Notes: a model not told the origin generated them from the sequence alone. A stretch of 64,000 bases of DNA from Macrophomina tecta (GCA_024180945.1 JAKSGN010000012.1:310001-374000), one strand, 5' to 3'; positions 19,558-30,928 are shown, counted from the first letter of the stretch. Numbers and translations are program-made.

Positions 19558-22413
19558 CAGTGATCGGAATGGTCCGGTATGGTATGGTATGGAGGTCAAA
19601 CCATACCATACCAGCAGCTTACATAATAACCGGTATGGTCTTACCGGTCCTACCGGTAATACCGCCAAGAATTGAGGCTGATGTAGAAAGAGGATAAATT
19701 CGACTATATACTACCAATACCGTCACTGTCATTCTCACTATCCTCTTCATTACTACTCTCTTCAAATGTAGGCTTTCCATACCATGCCCGGAGACATTCA
19801 CATGCTTCTATAATATCTTCCTTTAGCCTGCCCCGGCGATCAACTATAGTAAGCTTTGCGCTACTAAAAAGGCGTTCGCATTCATCCGACATGGGCAAGA
19901 TCGCAAATAAATCCAAGGCGAAGCGAGCGAGATCTCTTTGAGAGTCGTAGCGGGATAACCAGTACGCAATGGCTTCATCGCAACCTGCGTCATCGTCATG
20001 AAGCCGGTCGGTAGAAATGTATTGTTCGTATAAATCAGCCGTAGAGACCGGAGCGTCTATTCGAATACGCTTGTGTTCCCGTTGACGATCAAATGCTGGA
20101 TCGGGGTCTATTTCCTTTCTGGTTGGCGGTGGTAGCATCTCCATAGAGTATTTTCCCCTATATTCCGTCTCCCAGAGCTGCTTCACCGCCGATTGTGCGT
20201 CATCAAACCACCTCTTTTTTTCTTCGTCGCCTTGAAGAACCCACTCTTGCCTAAACCACGCCCACTTTCGATACGGATCGAGTATTTGGGCTGCATAGTA
20301 CGCCGGTGGAAGATCAGTATCTTCAGGGAATCGGTTCTGCCAGTTCAGCTGTTGGTTATTGTAGTACTCGGTGCATTTTGACCACGCGGCATCTGCACAA
20401 CCTTGGAGGTACTTCCATGTAAAGTTGTTGTCGTCCTCAGTGTGGATGTCATAGTAATGATCCTTCGTCTCGTTTATTTCTCGAAGAAGGCAGTCCAAGG
20501 TCGAAAACCAGTCAGCGAGAGACGTCTTCTTTCCCTCAGAAAGCAGAGTGGCGGCGTAGAAGTCTTTTAGAGCAAGTTCAATCTTTTCAAGCTCGAACCA
20601 GTGCTGCCCATCTAGTTTGAAATTCGTAATTCCTTGAGAGCCTTTCCCAGGTACGTGACGAGCGGAGAAGAGCTCCAAACGTTCCCGAACATTCAATGCA
20701 CGTGTAATTGAATGGAACCATGAATTCCAGCGTGTCGAGTTATTCTGGATGAGCTCTAGCCCATCGAATTGAGAGAGGTCTCCGCCAATAAGTATTGCAG
20801 CAAACTCCTCGCGGCGTTGTGGGGTAAGCCTAATGTATCGCACGAGATTGTGAAGACGACCCAAGCATCCAAACTTCTTCCAGAGCTCTTCTATCTTTGC
20901 ATAGTCCCCGCGCTGATAGTGCTTCTCAAGCTTTGCAAGATACTTTTCAGAGTTCCGGCCCATGAGAAACGCCTGGCAGCAGAGATTGATGATATGACCC
21001 AAGCAGCGCAGCCGGCGATGACGTCGTTGTTTTGGTTTCATCCACGGGCAGAGCTTTCTGAGTATGAAGTCAACGGCGGTATCGTTTGAAGAGGCGTTAT
21101 CCAGCATGAAGTATCCAATCTGACCTCCACCAATGTCGTATTCGTTGAGCAATTCAAGGACAGTTGATCCAAGATTCTCGCCAGTGTGGTCGCCGTACAC
21201 ACGTCGTATACCCAGAACGGTAACCCGTCGCTTGCCGGTACCATCGATCCACATGGCGATGACGCCTAGAATAGCGTAAGGGTTTGGCGAAGTCCAGAGA
21301 TCAAAAGAGATGGAGATCCTACTTCGTGAAAGCTGGATGTCCTCCCTCAGCTGTTGTTTCTTTGATGTGAAGGCATGCATTACCCAGCTCCGAACAGTTT
21401 TCGCTGCCTTTGGAAGGTGGCTGAGAAGTGAAGGATTTAAAAAGAAAAGTAATTCTCGGAAATACCGATTTTCCAACTGAAAGAAAGCAATGTGGCAGTA
21501 CACAATCCAACGTACTAAAAGCTCTTTGAATTTCTCAACCGAGTCTTTCCAAAAGAAGGTGTTGGTAGCAGCCGCGCCGGTCTGTTGCTCGAGTACAGAC
21601 TTTCGTGTCCAACCATGTCTCTTGACACCACTCTGGGGATCGATCTGATGCTTGCGCTCGAGATGATTTCTCACTCCAGACGTGCCATTGATGACAAAGA
21701 GCTCTTGCTTGTACTTTCCAACTGCACACTCGTGGCAGTAGTACACCTCTTTTTTATCGCTGCCTCGAATGTAATGAAGACCGTAATTCCACACATGTGA
21801 TGGGCCAAGACGAGCTGTCTTCCTCGTAATCTTCGCGCGATTCACGTATGTGATATGATCTTGCACGAACTCATCCGGAGGCTCGGGATATTGAATACGA
21901 GTATGCGGTGGTGTCAAGGGAGGTAATGTAGGAGCATGCGTAGGAGTCTCAAGGGATGTTGACGTTGAGCGTGCAGTCAACAAAGACGGCGAATTTGGAA
22001 CTGGAGATCCCATAATGATTGATTTGGGGTGTCCAGCAGTGATGGGTTGAGAGACCGTTGACTATTTAAAGAGGCTGGTTGGAGAGATCATATATACGGG
22101 GGATTGTTCTCTTGGTCAGGTGTTCATGGTGCGTTAATCAGATGAGAAGCGGCGTGGTGTTTCAGTTTCATTGCCTTGTGTAACACACATCTCCAATTCG
22201 ACATAATAATTATACACGAGTATGATGTTGTAGACTACGATCATTCACTATCGGGAAATAACACCACCTCCCTATCTCCACCTATTTATAGCCATACCGG
22301 TAAGACCTGGTATACCGGTAATACCATGGTATTGAGATATCCTCAAACCATACCAAGTCTTGGCGGTATATACCATACCAATACCAACTCATACCGGACC
22401 ATTCCGATCACTG
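19558..22413 (-). mobile_element. hAT-1 DNA transposon, copy 2 (full length, inverted)
   Basis: 2,856 bp with the same termini as copy 1, in opposite orientation and without a visible difference. The left flank is the C-terminus of the MFS pseudogene (8-mer GAAATCGG). The right flank starts with GACCAAAC, the 8-bp duplication whose partner lies at 5178-5185 beside copy 1, and continues the hAT-2 transposase. Confidence 0.92.
19704..22013 (-). CDS. hAT-1 transposase, copy 2 (769 aa, intact)
   Basis: The encoded protein is the same as at 2722-5031: BED finger, RNase H-like core and C-terminal dimerisation domain, with no stop or shift. Two unmutated copies 17 kb apart are evidence for recent activity. 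They also argue against strong repeat-induced point mutation acting on this family since it spread. Confidence 0.93.
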   Translation of the reverse strand: MGSPVPNSPSLLTARSTSTSLETPTHAPTLPPLTPPHTRIQYPEPPDEFVQDHITYVNRAKITRKTARLGPSHVWNYGLHYIRGSDKKEVYYCHECAVGKYKQELFVINGTSGVRNHLERKHQIDPQSGVKRHGWTRKSVLEQQTGAAATNTFFWKDSVEKFKELLVRWIVYCHIAFFQLENRYFRELLFFLNPSLLSHLPKAAKTVRSWVMHAFTSKKQQLREDIQLSRSRISISFDLWTSPNPYAILGVIAMWIDGTGKRRVTVLGIRRVYGDHTGENLGSTVLELLNEYDIGGGQIGYFMLDNASSNDTAVDFILRKLCPWMKPKQRRHRRLRCLGHIINLCCQAFLMGRNSEKYLAKLEKHYQRGDYAKIEELWKKFGCLGRLHNLVRYIRLTPQRREEFAAILIGGDLSQFDGLELIQNNSTRWNSWFHSITRALNVRERLELFSARHVPGKGSQGITNFKLDGQHWFELEKIELALKDFYAATLLSEGKKTSLADWFSTLDCLLREINETKDHYYDIHTEDDNNFTWKYLQGCADAAWSKCTEYYNNQQLNWQNRFPEDTDLPPAYYAAQILDPYRKWAWFRQEWVLQGDEEKKRWFDDAQSAVKQLWETEYRGKYSMEMLPPPTRKEIDPDPAFDRQREHKRIRIDAPVSTADLYEQYISTDRLHDDDAGCDEAIAYWLSRYDSQRDLARFALDLFAILPMSDECERLFSSAKLTIVDRRGRLKEDIIEACECLRAWYGKPTFEESSNEEDSENDSDGIGSI

Positions 22414-23067
22414 GACCAAACTGGATGAGTACTATAAACTGTTGGACGACTCACCGGTGTACACTGCGTCAATTGCCCTCCATCCTGCCTTTGGCTGGGA
22501 GTGGATTGAGTCGAAGTGGAGCGGACGGCAAGAGTGGATCGAGGCTGCCAAACAGTCAGTGCGGAGGCTTTGGGAGGAAGAGTACAAACACCTCCCAGTC
22601 AATACTAGTCGCAGCGGCGACGAGCCTCCTCCTCGCAAGCGCCGCAAAGGGACTCCCACCGAATTCGACGCGTGGCTGGAAGCAACGAGAGTCAGGACGG
22701 CTACAACAACAATAGCGGTCGACGAGTATACCTCCTGGCAGAACGAGCCTCTGAACCCAGTTGACTACGACAACCCACCCCTCCACTACTGGGCAGCGCG
22801 CCTCACACGCTACCCTCGGCTCGCCCGCATGGCATTGGATATCTTCTCCATACCCGCAATGTCGTCGGAATGCGAAAGGATCTTCAGCCTGGCAGGTAAG
22901 ATGGTGACTCCCCAGCGCAGCCGCCTGGAGGCCAACACCATCGCTGTGGCACAGATGATGAGGTCATGGATTGCTACTGGGTTGGTACAAAGGTAGTATG
23001 GGCAACATTGAGTTAGTATGGACAATAGGTAAGATAAAACATGCCAAAACAAGCCTAGGAGGAAGGG
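22414..23067 (+). mobile_element. hAT-2, 3' part
   Basis: Starts with the duplication GACCAAAC and completes the hAT-2 transposase (frame 22415-22996; LDEYYKLLDDSPVYTASIALHP to the dimerisation block MALDIFSIPAMSSECERIFSLAG, stop at 22994-22996). The 3' terminal repeat of hAT-2 is not present, because hAT-5 copy B begins at 23068. With the 5' half, the rejoined protein would be of normal hAT length (about 745 residues). Confidence 0.88.
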
Positions 23068-25610
23068 CAGTGCTGCATTCAATATTCAATACTCAATATG
23101 ACCCCATATTGAAAAAATTCAATATTGAAGAAGTCTATATTGAAAATTGAATATTGAGTATTGAGTATTGAAGATATTGAGAAAATATTGAGAATATTGA
23201 GTATATTGAGAAATCTAGCTAGGCACTGTAAGGCTTTATAAGTTGAACCCATCCTCTTCTGACGACCCTTTAACTTTGAATTCATCTCACCGTACTACCG
23301 TTGCATTCGGCCACTACTTCGCCTTCTGCTTTTGCTTCGCCGCCTTCGCCTTCTTCTGGTGGTAAGTCAACGTTGAGTTGGTCAAGCCAGCCTTTCCTTA
23401 GCCAGTGTTTTAGACACTCCATCTGCTCAATCATCTTCGCTCCCAAGCTTGCCCTGCTCCATGGTATTTGACGCCGCGCGCCTGAGAAGACTCGCTCTGC
23501 CTCTGCTGACATCGCTGGTACCGAAAGGATGTCAATTGCCATGCGGGAGAGACCTGGGTATCGTATTCGCTGTTGCTCTTGATGACACCACTCTAGTGCA
23601 GTTTAGTAGAGATTTCGGTAGGGTCAGCTTCGATAAAGATTCCCAGTCATCAGCGAATGATTGAACTACATTAAGATCTCGCTCAAGAAGATCATATTCG
23701 TCAGGTTCGTTGGTTGGTTGCGATAAGGTTGGAGCGGTAGCTTCTTCGATAGCAGAATACTTCTTTTCCCAAAGGCTCTGGAGCTTTGGTAGTACTGCTC
23801 TAACCCAAGACTTCTTCCAGTTCGCATCAATGTAGCGCTTTCGCCTTGAAGGGTGGAGGAGTAAAGCTGCCGCATAAGCTGGCACCTGATCGGTAAGGCT
23901 GTAATACTTGTCAAAGGCGTACCAAGCCATTAGAATTGCGTTCTGAAACTCAGTATTATTTGCGTGTTTATTCTTCTGCTTCTCGAGGTGCTTAACGAGG
24001 ACGTCCATTGTTACTAGCGTTTTCTCAGTAGAATCAAGGTCGCCTTGAGTTCCCTTCGTGACTTTCTCAAAGGGCTTAAGGAAAACGTTGATATCGCGTA
24101 GCGTTTCCCAATCGTCAGGGGTAAGTGCGTACTTCCCAATCGCTTTACGGTGGTTCTTCACAAAGGTATCGACATGGCCTTCAAGCTTACAATAATCGTT
24201 ATCCATAGGTATCATGCGACCCGCGGCGGCGAGAAATTCGTTGTAGAGAAGTTCTGAAGCCCTCATATAAGTGACGATCGCATGAAGTTTTCCTAGCGGC
24301 CCAATACCCTTCCAACTAAGTCTCTTCTTTTTTGACAACGTCGAAAGCCTTACCTCTTCATTGTACTCAATACCCTCATCAGAACTGCCATTCAGATCGT
24401 CCTCATCCCCAGACTCAGCTTCCTGTCTGATCTCCTTTACCACCGCATCAATCGTCTCTTTGTCAGATGCGAAAATGAAGGCCTGACTGGCAAGGTTGAT
24501 GATGTGGCCGTGGCAGCGTATTCGACGAGTCTTTGGCTCCCAATTAACTTGATATTTCTCCCTAAGATGCCTTGAAATAAAGCGACAGTACTTGTCATTA
24601 GAACCGTGATTATCACCAATATAGTATCCAAGCTTATGAGCAATTTCGTACCAGTCAATTATGCCATTCACGTACTCCGCTTGGTGTTGACCGCCATGGC
24701 TCCCTCGTAATTGTGGTAGGCCTAGAAGAGCCTTGCGATTCTTCCCATCGGCATCGACGAAGTGTGCGACAACAGCCAGGAAAGCCTTCTTCTTATACTC
24801 AGTTTTCCAAACATCACAGGCAAGGTGTATCTCGGGGAGTGCGGAGCGGAGGTGTTGCTTTATCTCTGCTTTAGTCCGCAGGAAGGAGAGGTCGATTTTC
24901 TTTGGTATTGCGGCTCGGGACTTTGGGTAAACTTCTGCTGCCATATAATTGACGCTCATAATCAGGGAGTACAGCTCCGGATACTCTACTAACTTATGTG
25001 GGAGGTTGTTGTTCACGATAAGCTGCAGTAGAAATTCGTCGAAGGCCTTTTGATTGATGGCATTCCAGAGCATTTTTTGCTCGCGTTCATCAGCCTGGGC
25101 TTGCTGTTTCTCGCCCTGCCGTCGAAGAATCTGCTCAAGCTTCGCCTGTCCCTTTGTTATAAGCTGTGGCTGCTGCGCTTTAATCTTGATACCATGCATT
25201 TGATCAAGATGGTTTCGTGCGGAGGTCAGAGAAGCTGATTTCCATGGGCATCTACTACACACCCATATCCTGTTGCCAGCGCGATCACGTCGGACTTGTT
25301 CATCTGGCTTTAGCTTCTTCGCATGGCCCCAAGTCTCTATAGCGGTTTGGGTACGCTTCTTAGCCCCCCGACCGGAAGAAGCTCTGCTCTCAGCAGTGAT
25401 TGCAGAATCGGGGCTATCGGCACGCGACAACTCGGCAAGTTGAGAAGAATCGAGGTTTGAGAATTGAGAGGAGCTATCGTAATCCATTTCGGTGTCGCTG
25501 CTTGCCATATTGGACGTGGTAGTGGAGTAATTGCGTTAATCCTTAGTTGTATGCACAGTGTGTGAAAACTCTGACAACGAAAAGTCTGTGACTCCGGAGT
25601 GTTGTAAAAC
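23068..25610 (-). mobile_element. hAT-5, copy B (5' terminus lost)
   Basis: The 3' terminus CAGTGCTGCATTC and TATTGAATATTGAG-type subterminal repeats match copy A. The 5' leader continues to 25610, where a Copia LTR begins, so the second terminal repeat is missing. Confidence 0.88.
23282..25508 (-). pseudogene. hAT-5 transposase, frameshifted near the C-terminus
   Basis: Starts at the ATG at 25508. The BED finger (IWVCSRCPWKS...RNHLDQMH), LACDVWKTEYKKKAF, IGDNHGSNDK, RCHGHIINLASQAF and the core are intact for about 620 residues. Near 23600-23640 small indels relative to copy A shift the frame, so the dimerisation domain (IDILSVPAMSAEAERVFSGARR) lies in another frame (23282-23542). This copy should be inactive. 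Confidence 0.85.
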
Positions 25611-25756
25611 TGTTGGATATCACGTGTTTTCATATTGCTTTTGCAACACCAGATAGCTTAGTCGCAATCGCTCGTATAAGAGGCGGTCGGGTCACCTACC
25701 CTCTCCCTCTTCATGCCATCATCAATGAATCACTTTCGTTCATCAATTATTCAACA
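25611..25756 (+). repeat. Copia 5' LTR (146 bp)
   Basis: Contains a TATA-like CTCGTATAAGAGG about 60 bp from its start, the probable promoter. It is matched base for base, as far as I can see, by 30940-31085. Confidence 0.92.
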
Positions 25757-25767
25757 GTTATGAGCCC
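25757..25767 (+). promoter_or_regulatory. Copia primer-binding site (half-tRNA iMet type)
   Basis: GTTATGAGCCC directly abuts the 5' LTR. It is complementary to the anticodon stem-loop of initiator tRNA-Met (GGGCTCATAAC) and not to the tRNA 3' end. This is the internal-priming mode known from Drosophila copia. Confidence 0.75.
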
Positions 25768-26063
25768 GGAATCACTTCCAAAGTCGTTATTCATCGTTTG
25801 ATCACCGTATAAGCGTCTCATACGCTTATAACGTCCTCTCTGCGGCATCCAGAAGGACACCGTGTTGTTGCACCCCGTTGTAACACATTGCGACCGTGCG
25901 ACGGCTTTCCTCCACGCGTCATCTCATCAACAATCATCACGACACGACTGTTTGCCTCATCGCTGAGCATCTTAAGTGTCTGATACATGTTCCTGGCTAG
26001 CTCGACCTTGTTTGGTTCGATCTACCACGCCTCTTGACGAATAACACTTGTTCGTCCCCCACC

Positions 26064-29000
26064 ATGTCGTCTTCGAAGCCAATCATCGTCCTCAAGTCGT
26101 CACAAGACTGGGATGAATGGTTTTTCATCGTCCAATCGCGTGCAAAGAAAGCTCGCGTATTTAACTACATTGACCCAACTAAGGACTCACGTCCGCAACC
26201 GCCAATCGCGCCCACCAAGCCTCCATTACCTACGGGCGAAATCACCGACACTGCTCGTGAGGAGCACAAGTGGAAGCGTGAGGACTATAAGGAAGACAAG
26301 AAGGAGTATGATAGGCAGATGCGAGAGCTCAATGACCTCTCATCGCTCATTGAGGACTCAGTGTCACAGCCGTTGCTGCCGCTCCTGCGCAAAATCGAGG
26401 ACTCTCATCCTTATGCGCAGTTGCGTGCCTTGCAGGCACGACTCCAACCTTCCGTCTCTACACAACAGGAGTTCATTCTCAATAAGCTCCGCGAGCTTGA
26501 GAAGCCTCCAACTGCCCAGGGCACCGAAAAGTGGCTCACACAATGGGAGGAGTGTGTATTCAAAGCACGCTCTCTCGGCCTCTCTGACGTCGAAGGCTCA
26601 CGAGGAGTAAACGCATTCCTCAAGCCTATCATGCAACACGACTCAGAATACGCCAGCCCTATCCTTCGTGAGCTACGACTGGGTACCAAGACGCTTGACG
26701 TTTCAGACGTCATTGTCGACTATCGTGAGCATGCTCGCCAGAAGCAAGCACTCACAATGAACAAGACTCGTACGACCTTCGCAGCCACTCTACGAGGTGA
26801 CGAGCAGCCCAAGAAGCCTCTCAAGTGCCTCTGTGGTGACTATCACTGGTATTACCTATGCTTCTACCTTAACCCGAACGCGCCTGATCGTCCTACCGAC
26901 TTCAAACCTGACAAGAAGGTCCAGGACAAGATCCTCAAGCTCATGAAGAATGACAAGATTAAAGCGCAGGTGGAAACTGCCCTCAAGCGCGGCTCGCCGC
27001 CAACATCTCATATACAAGGCAACAAGCAGCAAAAGGGTAAGGGCAAGGAGCCCAAGCCTAATGCGCCTGCCAGTGAGGACAATAGTGATGACGAGCAAGG
27101 CTCTATCAAGTCCTTTGCAGCTATTATTGCACAGTCGTTCGTTGCTCAACGAGACTCACGTCCAACCACGTTGGAGCTCTCGTGGATTGCCGACACTGGC
27201 ACTACTCATCACGTGTGCAACAAGCATATGCGTAAGAGGTTCACTAAGACACGCAATGCAGGCCCAGAGGACTTTATCATTTGTGGCACTACGCGTGTAC
27301 CGGTCAAGAGCTTTGGCAATGTTACCGTCAATACCAGCAATGGTAAAACGAGCAAGGTTATTACCCTGCGTGACGTAGCATACGTCCCATCGTTTATGGG
27401 AAACCTCGTCTCTATTGCTAAGTGCAATGAGAAAGGCGTTCATATGGATACTAAGAGACCCCGTCTCTACAAGGACAACACTACGGTATGCGTCCTTACA
27501 CCTTCTGAAGGTCAGTTCTTCCTTGAACTGCACCGAGCAGAGCCCTCATCGGCTATCACGAGCGCTGCGGCCACCCGTAGTCTCCCAGCTGAACAGTGGC
27601 ATGGAGTCTTTGCTCATGCCAATCACCATGCCATCAAGGCATTGCCTACCGCAGTCACTGGCGCAACATTCACCAATAACATTATGCCTACACACTGCGA
27701 CGTCTGCGCCCGTGCGAAAGCTCATCAGCTTATCGCGCGAGACTCATCACCAGAGGAAGCTCGCAACGAGCCGTTCTTCCGAGTCTCATCTGACCTCATT
27801 CAGATGACTCCTGCTTACAACCAACACGAGTGGACCACTCATATCGAGTGTACAAAGAGCAACTACGCCTTTACCCGCACCCATGTGCTTAAATCAGACT
27901 GCAACACGCTTATCCTCGACATTCTAAGCATGATTGAGCGTCGTTTCGATGCCCTCACAGCGTTCTTTCGAATTGACGGTGAAAGATCACTCAACACCGC
28001 GTTCAAGAATGAACTCAAGCGACGAGGAATCACGTTAGAGGTCTCAGCACCTTACACGCCTGCCCAAAACGGCCATGCCGAAAGAACTGGTTATTCGATC
28101 GTCATTAAAGCACGCGCAATGCGTATTGGGGCAAACTTACCCGAGCGTTTATGGCCAGAGACAGTTTTGGCAGCAACGTATATACACAATCGGACGCCAA
28201 GTAAAGTCCTCAAGTGGAAGACTCCCTTCGAGCTTGCTCATGGCACCAAGCCAAACGTGGCTCACATGAGAGTCTATGGCTGCAAAGCCTACGCTCTTAA
28301 CAAGACCATTACCCGTAGCGACAAGCTACAAGAACGAGCGTTAGTCGGTTACCTTATTGGATATGACTCCACCAACATCTATCGTATCTGGTATCCTCCA
28401 GGCGATCGGATCATTCGTACACGCGACGTCACCTTCGACGAATCGTCAAAATACTCCCCAGATGAGCAAGAGGACTATTACGACATCGAGGAAGCAGAAG
28501 AGGAGCCTCAGGAGGTTGTTCCTCGCATCCTTCTACACTCAGAAGACCTCATAACGGCCGACTCTTCGTCCAGTGAAGATGAGGAGGTCACTCATGCGCA
28601 AACCGCAAGAGTAATCGAACAACCTGCTCCATCACCAGATCGCCAGCAACAAGGCACACCGCCTAACGAGCCAGATGAGCAGCAACCTCATCTACTTACG
28701 CCTTTACCGTCCACCAGGGACGATAACACACCACAACCGCCAGGCGATGACGAGCTACCGTCATCATATGCCCTCAGTGACCCACCTACCTTAGGGGGTG
28801 AGGATGAGGAGCAACAGCAAGAGCGACGCCTTGGCCGTCTCCTCCCTGTTCAATATGATACTGAGCCTGACCCAGGAGCAGCACGAGGCAATCGTGCACC
28901 CCTTGCAGCTCGTATCAACGCGGACCCTAATCCGAACCTTATCATCGAGGGACCGAGGACTCGTAGAAGAGCCGCCCATGCCGCAAAGGTAATCACCAAC

Positions 29001-30800
29001 GCTCACTGCGAGCAGACCTTCCTCGCCGCGAGCATGAGCGCAATTCTCACAACCGCTTGTACGAGCAATCATGAGCGTTCGCAACAGCCTACAATAGGCA
29101 ATATCGGCACGCCTCAGGCAACACCAGGCAGCTCGAGCCTCCTCGAGGCTCAGTCTACTACACACGAGAATCCTCCACCCTCGTATCAGCTAGAGGAGCT
29201 TCCTCCTCTGCCACGCATTCATCGAGACGACCTGCCACCCGAACCTCGTTATTACAAGGACATCCTCAAGCACCAACTAAAGCCTTATCTCTTTCAAGCA
29301 CTCTATCGTGAGCTGCAAGAAGGCAACGGTAAGGGGGTGTGGGTCGTCGTAGACGAGGATCAATCACGCAAGGCCAACAAAGAGGTCATTCCTCTTACGT
29401 GGGTCTTTAAATACAAGTTCGACGAGAAGGGATATCTCACTAAGGTCAAGGCACGTGTGTGCGTACGAGGTGACCTCCAAGTCTCCTATCAAGACACATA
29501 TGCGGCTACCCTTGCCTTCCGCATCTTTCGCACGCTTATGGCGATTGTCTGCGCATTCGACCTTGAGATGTGGCAATACGACGTCGTCAACGCCTTTCCT
29601 CATGTCCCTCTCGATCAACCAACCTTCTGCAAAGCACCAGAAGGCATGACACTTCCTCATGGAAAGATCTTACTGCTCAAGAAAGCTCTCTATGGACTTA
29701 AAGAGTCGCCAGCGTTGTGGCAAAAGCACTTTCAAGCTACACTCAAAGACCTGGGACTTGAACCTGTGCCGGATGCTCCATGTCTCTATGCGAACGAACA
29801 CCTCTTCGTGTTCTTCTTTGTAGACGATATCATCATGGCCTTTGCCAAGAAGGATGAGGCATTTGCACATGCATTCGAACAAGACCTCTTTCAACGCTAC
29901 GAGATGCGTAAGATAGGTGAGGTCCAATGGTTCTTAGCTCTACGAATCGTCCGTGATCGCAACAAAGGACTGCTGTGGCTATCACAAGAATCCTACCTTA
30001 CCAGCCTCAAGGCTAAATACAACGTCAAGGAGTCATCGGTTGCAACACCTCTCCCTGCTGAGGACCCACCTACACCGAACGATGATGCTCATGCAACACC
30101 GCAAGACATTCATACCTACCAAAGCAAGATGGGATCTGTTCAGTTTGCTGCCATCAGCACGAGACCTGATATAGGCCACGCCTGTTCAGCCCTCTCTGCG
30201 TATCTAACGAACCCGTCCAAGCGACACCTGTATCTTGCTCAGCGACTGCTAGAATATCTGGTAAACACCAAAGATCTTGCAATCGTCTATCAAGCCGACG
30301 TCGAGGATGACCAACGCATCTTCGTGCCCAGCAGTGACGCATCATTCGCTAACGACGCTGCCACACGACGCAGTCATCAAGGATCACTCATGATGCTGTT
30401 TGGAGGACCCGTGGACTGGAAGGCCTCTAAGCAACCAACTGTAACGACCTCAACAACGGAAGCAGAGCTCCTAGCCCTATCAGAAACCGCCAAGCAAGCG
30501 TATTGGTGGAGACGCTTCTTCAGAGGCATTCAATTTGAGCCAGGTCACCTTATCCAGATCGAGTGTGACAACACACAGACGCTTCGTCTTATGGAAGAGA
30601 ACGTAGGCAAGCTCGTCACGAAGCTTCGTCACGTCGATATCCATCACCACTGGCTCAGGCAAGAAGCTCAAGCAGGCAACGTTCACTTCAAATGGACACC
30701 AACAGCTCAGATGATCGCAGACGGACTCACGAAGCCGTTATCAAAGCAGAAGCATGCCCACTTCGTGCAAGGCTTAGGCCTCTCACCACTGCAACAGTGA
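26064..30800 (+). CDS. Copia gag-pol polyprotein (about 1,578 aa, intact)
   Basis: The start is the ATG at 26064 in a good context (CCCACCATGTCG); the frame is open slightly upstream but has no earlier ATG. Order: gag with an atypical Cys/His knuckle (CLCGDYHWYYLC, near residue 260), aspartic protease (WIADTGTTHHVC), integrase zinc motif (HANHH...CDVC), and an integrase core with FRIDGERSLNTAFKNELKRRG and YTPAQNGHAERT. Reverse transcriptase follows (LTWVFKYKFDEKGYL, QYDVVNAFPHVPL, LYGLKESPALW, catalytic FFVDDIIMA), then RNase H (SSDASFAND, TEAELLALSE, CDNTQTLRL). All are in one frame with no stop. The order integrase before reverse transcriptase defines Copia. Confidence 0.93.
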   Translation: MSSSKPIIVLKSSQDWDEWFFIVQSRAKKARVFNYIDPTKDSRPQPPIAPTKPPLPTGEITDTAREEHKWKREDYKEDKKEYDRQMRELNDLSSLIEDSVSQPLLPLLRKIEDSHPYAQLRALQARLQPSVSTQQEFILNKLRELEKPPTAQGTEKWLTQWEECVFKARSLGLSDVEGSRGVNAFLKPIMQHDSEYASPILRELRLGTKTLDVSDVIVDYREHARQKQALTMNKTRTTFAATLRGDEQPKKPLKCLCGDYHWYYLCFYLNPNAPDRPTDFKPDKKVQDKILKLMKNDKIKAQVETALKRGSPPTSHIQGNKQQKGKGKEPKPNAPASEDNSDDEQGSIKSFAAIIAQSFVAQRDSRPTTLELSWIADTGTTHHVCNKHMRKRFTKTRNAGPEDFIICGTTRVPVKSFGNVTVNTSNGKTSKVITLRDVAYVPSFMGNLVSIAKCNEKGVHMDTKRPRLYKDNTTVCVLTPSEGQFFLELHRAEPSSAITSAAATRSLPAEQWHGVFAHANHHAIKALPTAVTGATFTNNIMPTHCDVCARAKAHQLIARDSSPEEARNEPFFRVSSDLIQMTPAYNQHEWTTHIECTKSNYAFTRTHVLKSDCNTLILDILSMIERRFDALTAFFRIDGERSLNTAFKNELKRRGITLEVSAPYTPAQNGHAERTGYSIVIKARAMRIGANLPERLWPETVLAATYIHNRTPSKVLKWKTPFELAHGTKPNVAHMRVYGCKAYALNKTITRSDKLQERALVGYLIGYDSTNIYRIWYPPGDRIIRTRDVTFDESSKYSPDEQEDYYDIEEAEEEPQEVVPRILLHSEDLITADSSSSEDEEVTHAQTARVIEQPAPSPDRQQQGTPPNEPDEQQPHLLTPLPSTRDDNTPQPPGDDELPSSYALSDPPTLGGEDEEQQQERRLGRLLPVQYDTEPDPGAARGNRAPLAARINADPNPNLIIEGPRTRRRAAHAAKVITNAHCEQTFLAASMSAILTTACTSNHERSQQPTIGNIGTPQATPGSSSLLEAQSTTHENPPPSYQLEELPPLPRIHRDDLPPEPRYYKDILKHQLKPYLFQALYRELQEGNGKGVWVVVDEDQSRKANKEVIPLTWVFKYKFDEKGYLTKVKARVCVRGDLQVSYQDTYAATLAFRIFRTLMAIVCAFDLEMWQYDVVNAFPHVPLDQPTFCKAPEGMTLPHGKILLLKKALYGLKESPALWQKHFQATLKDLGLEPVPDAPCLYANEHLFVFFFVDDIIMAFAKKDEAFAHAFEQDLFQRYEMRKIGEVQWFLALRIVRDRNKGLLWLSQESYLTSLKAKYNVKESSVATPLPAEDPPTPNDDAHATPQDIHTYQSKMGSVQFAAISTRPDIGHACSALSAYLTNPSKRHLYLAQRLLEYLVNTKDLAIVYQADVEDDQRIFVPSSDASFANDAATRRSHQGSLMMLFGGPVDWKASKQPTVTTSTTEAELLALSETAKQAYWWRRFFRGIQFEPGHLIQIECDNTQTLRLMEENVGKLVTKLRHVDIHHHWLRQEAQAGNVHFKWTPTAQMIADGLTKPLSKQKHAHFVQGLGLSPLQQ

Positions 30801-30928
30801 GTGCGGCGCACACGCCGCTCAAATCAGATTGTCATCATTTATTTACCTCAGTAATTACGCTCCTTTTTTGCTATTCTAGGAGGTCAACACCAAGCAGATT
30901 ATCGCGCACTACCCATTCAGGCACCACG

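Noticed and set aside
26034..26063. Upstream extension of the Copia polyprotein
   Set aside because: The extension has no ATG. The ATG at 26064 has a good context.
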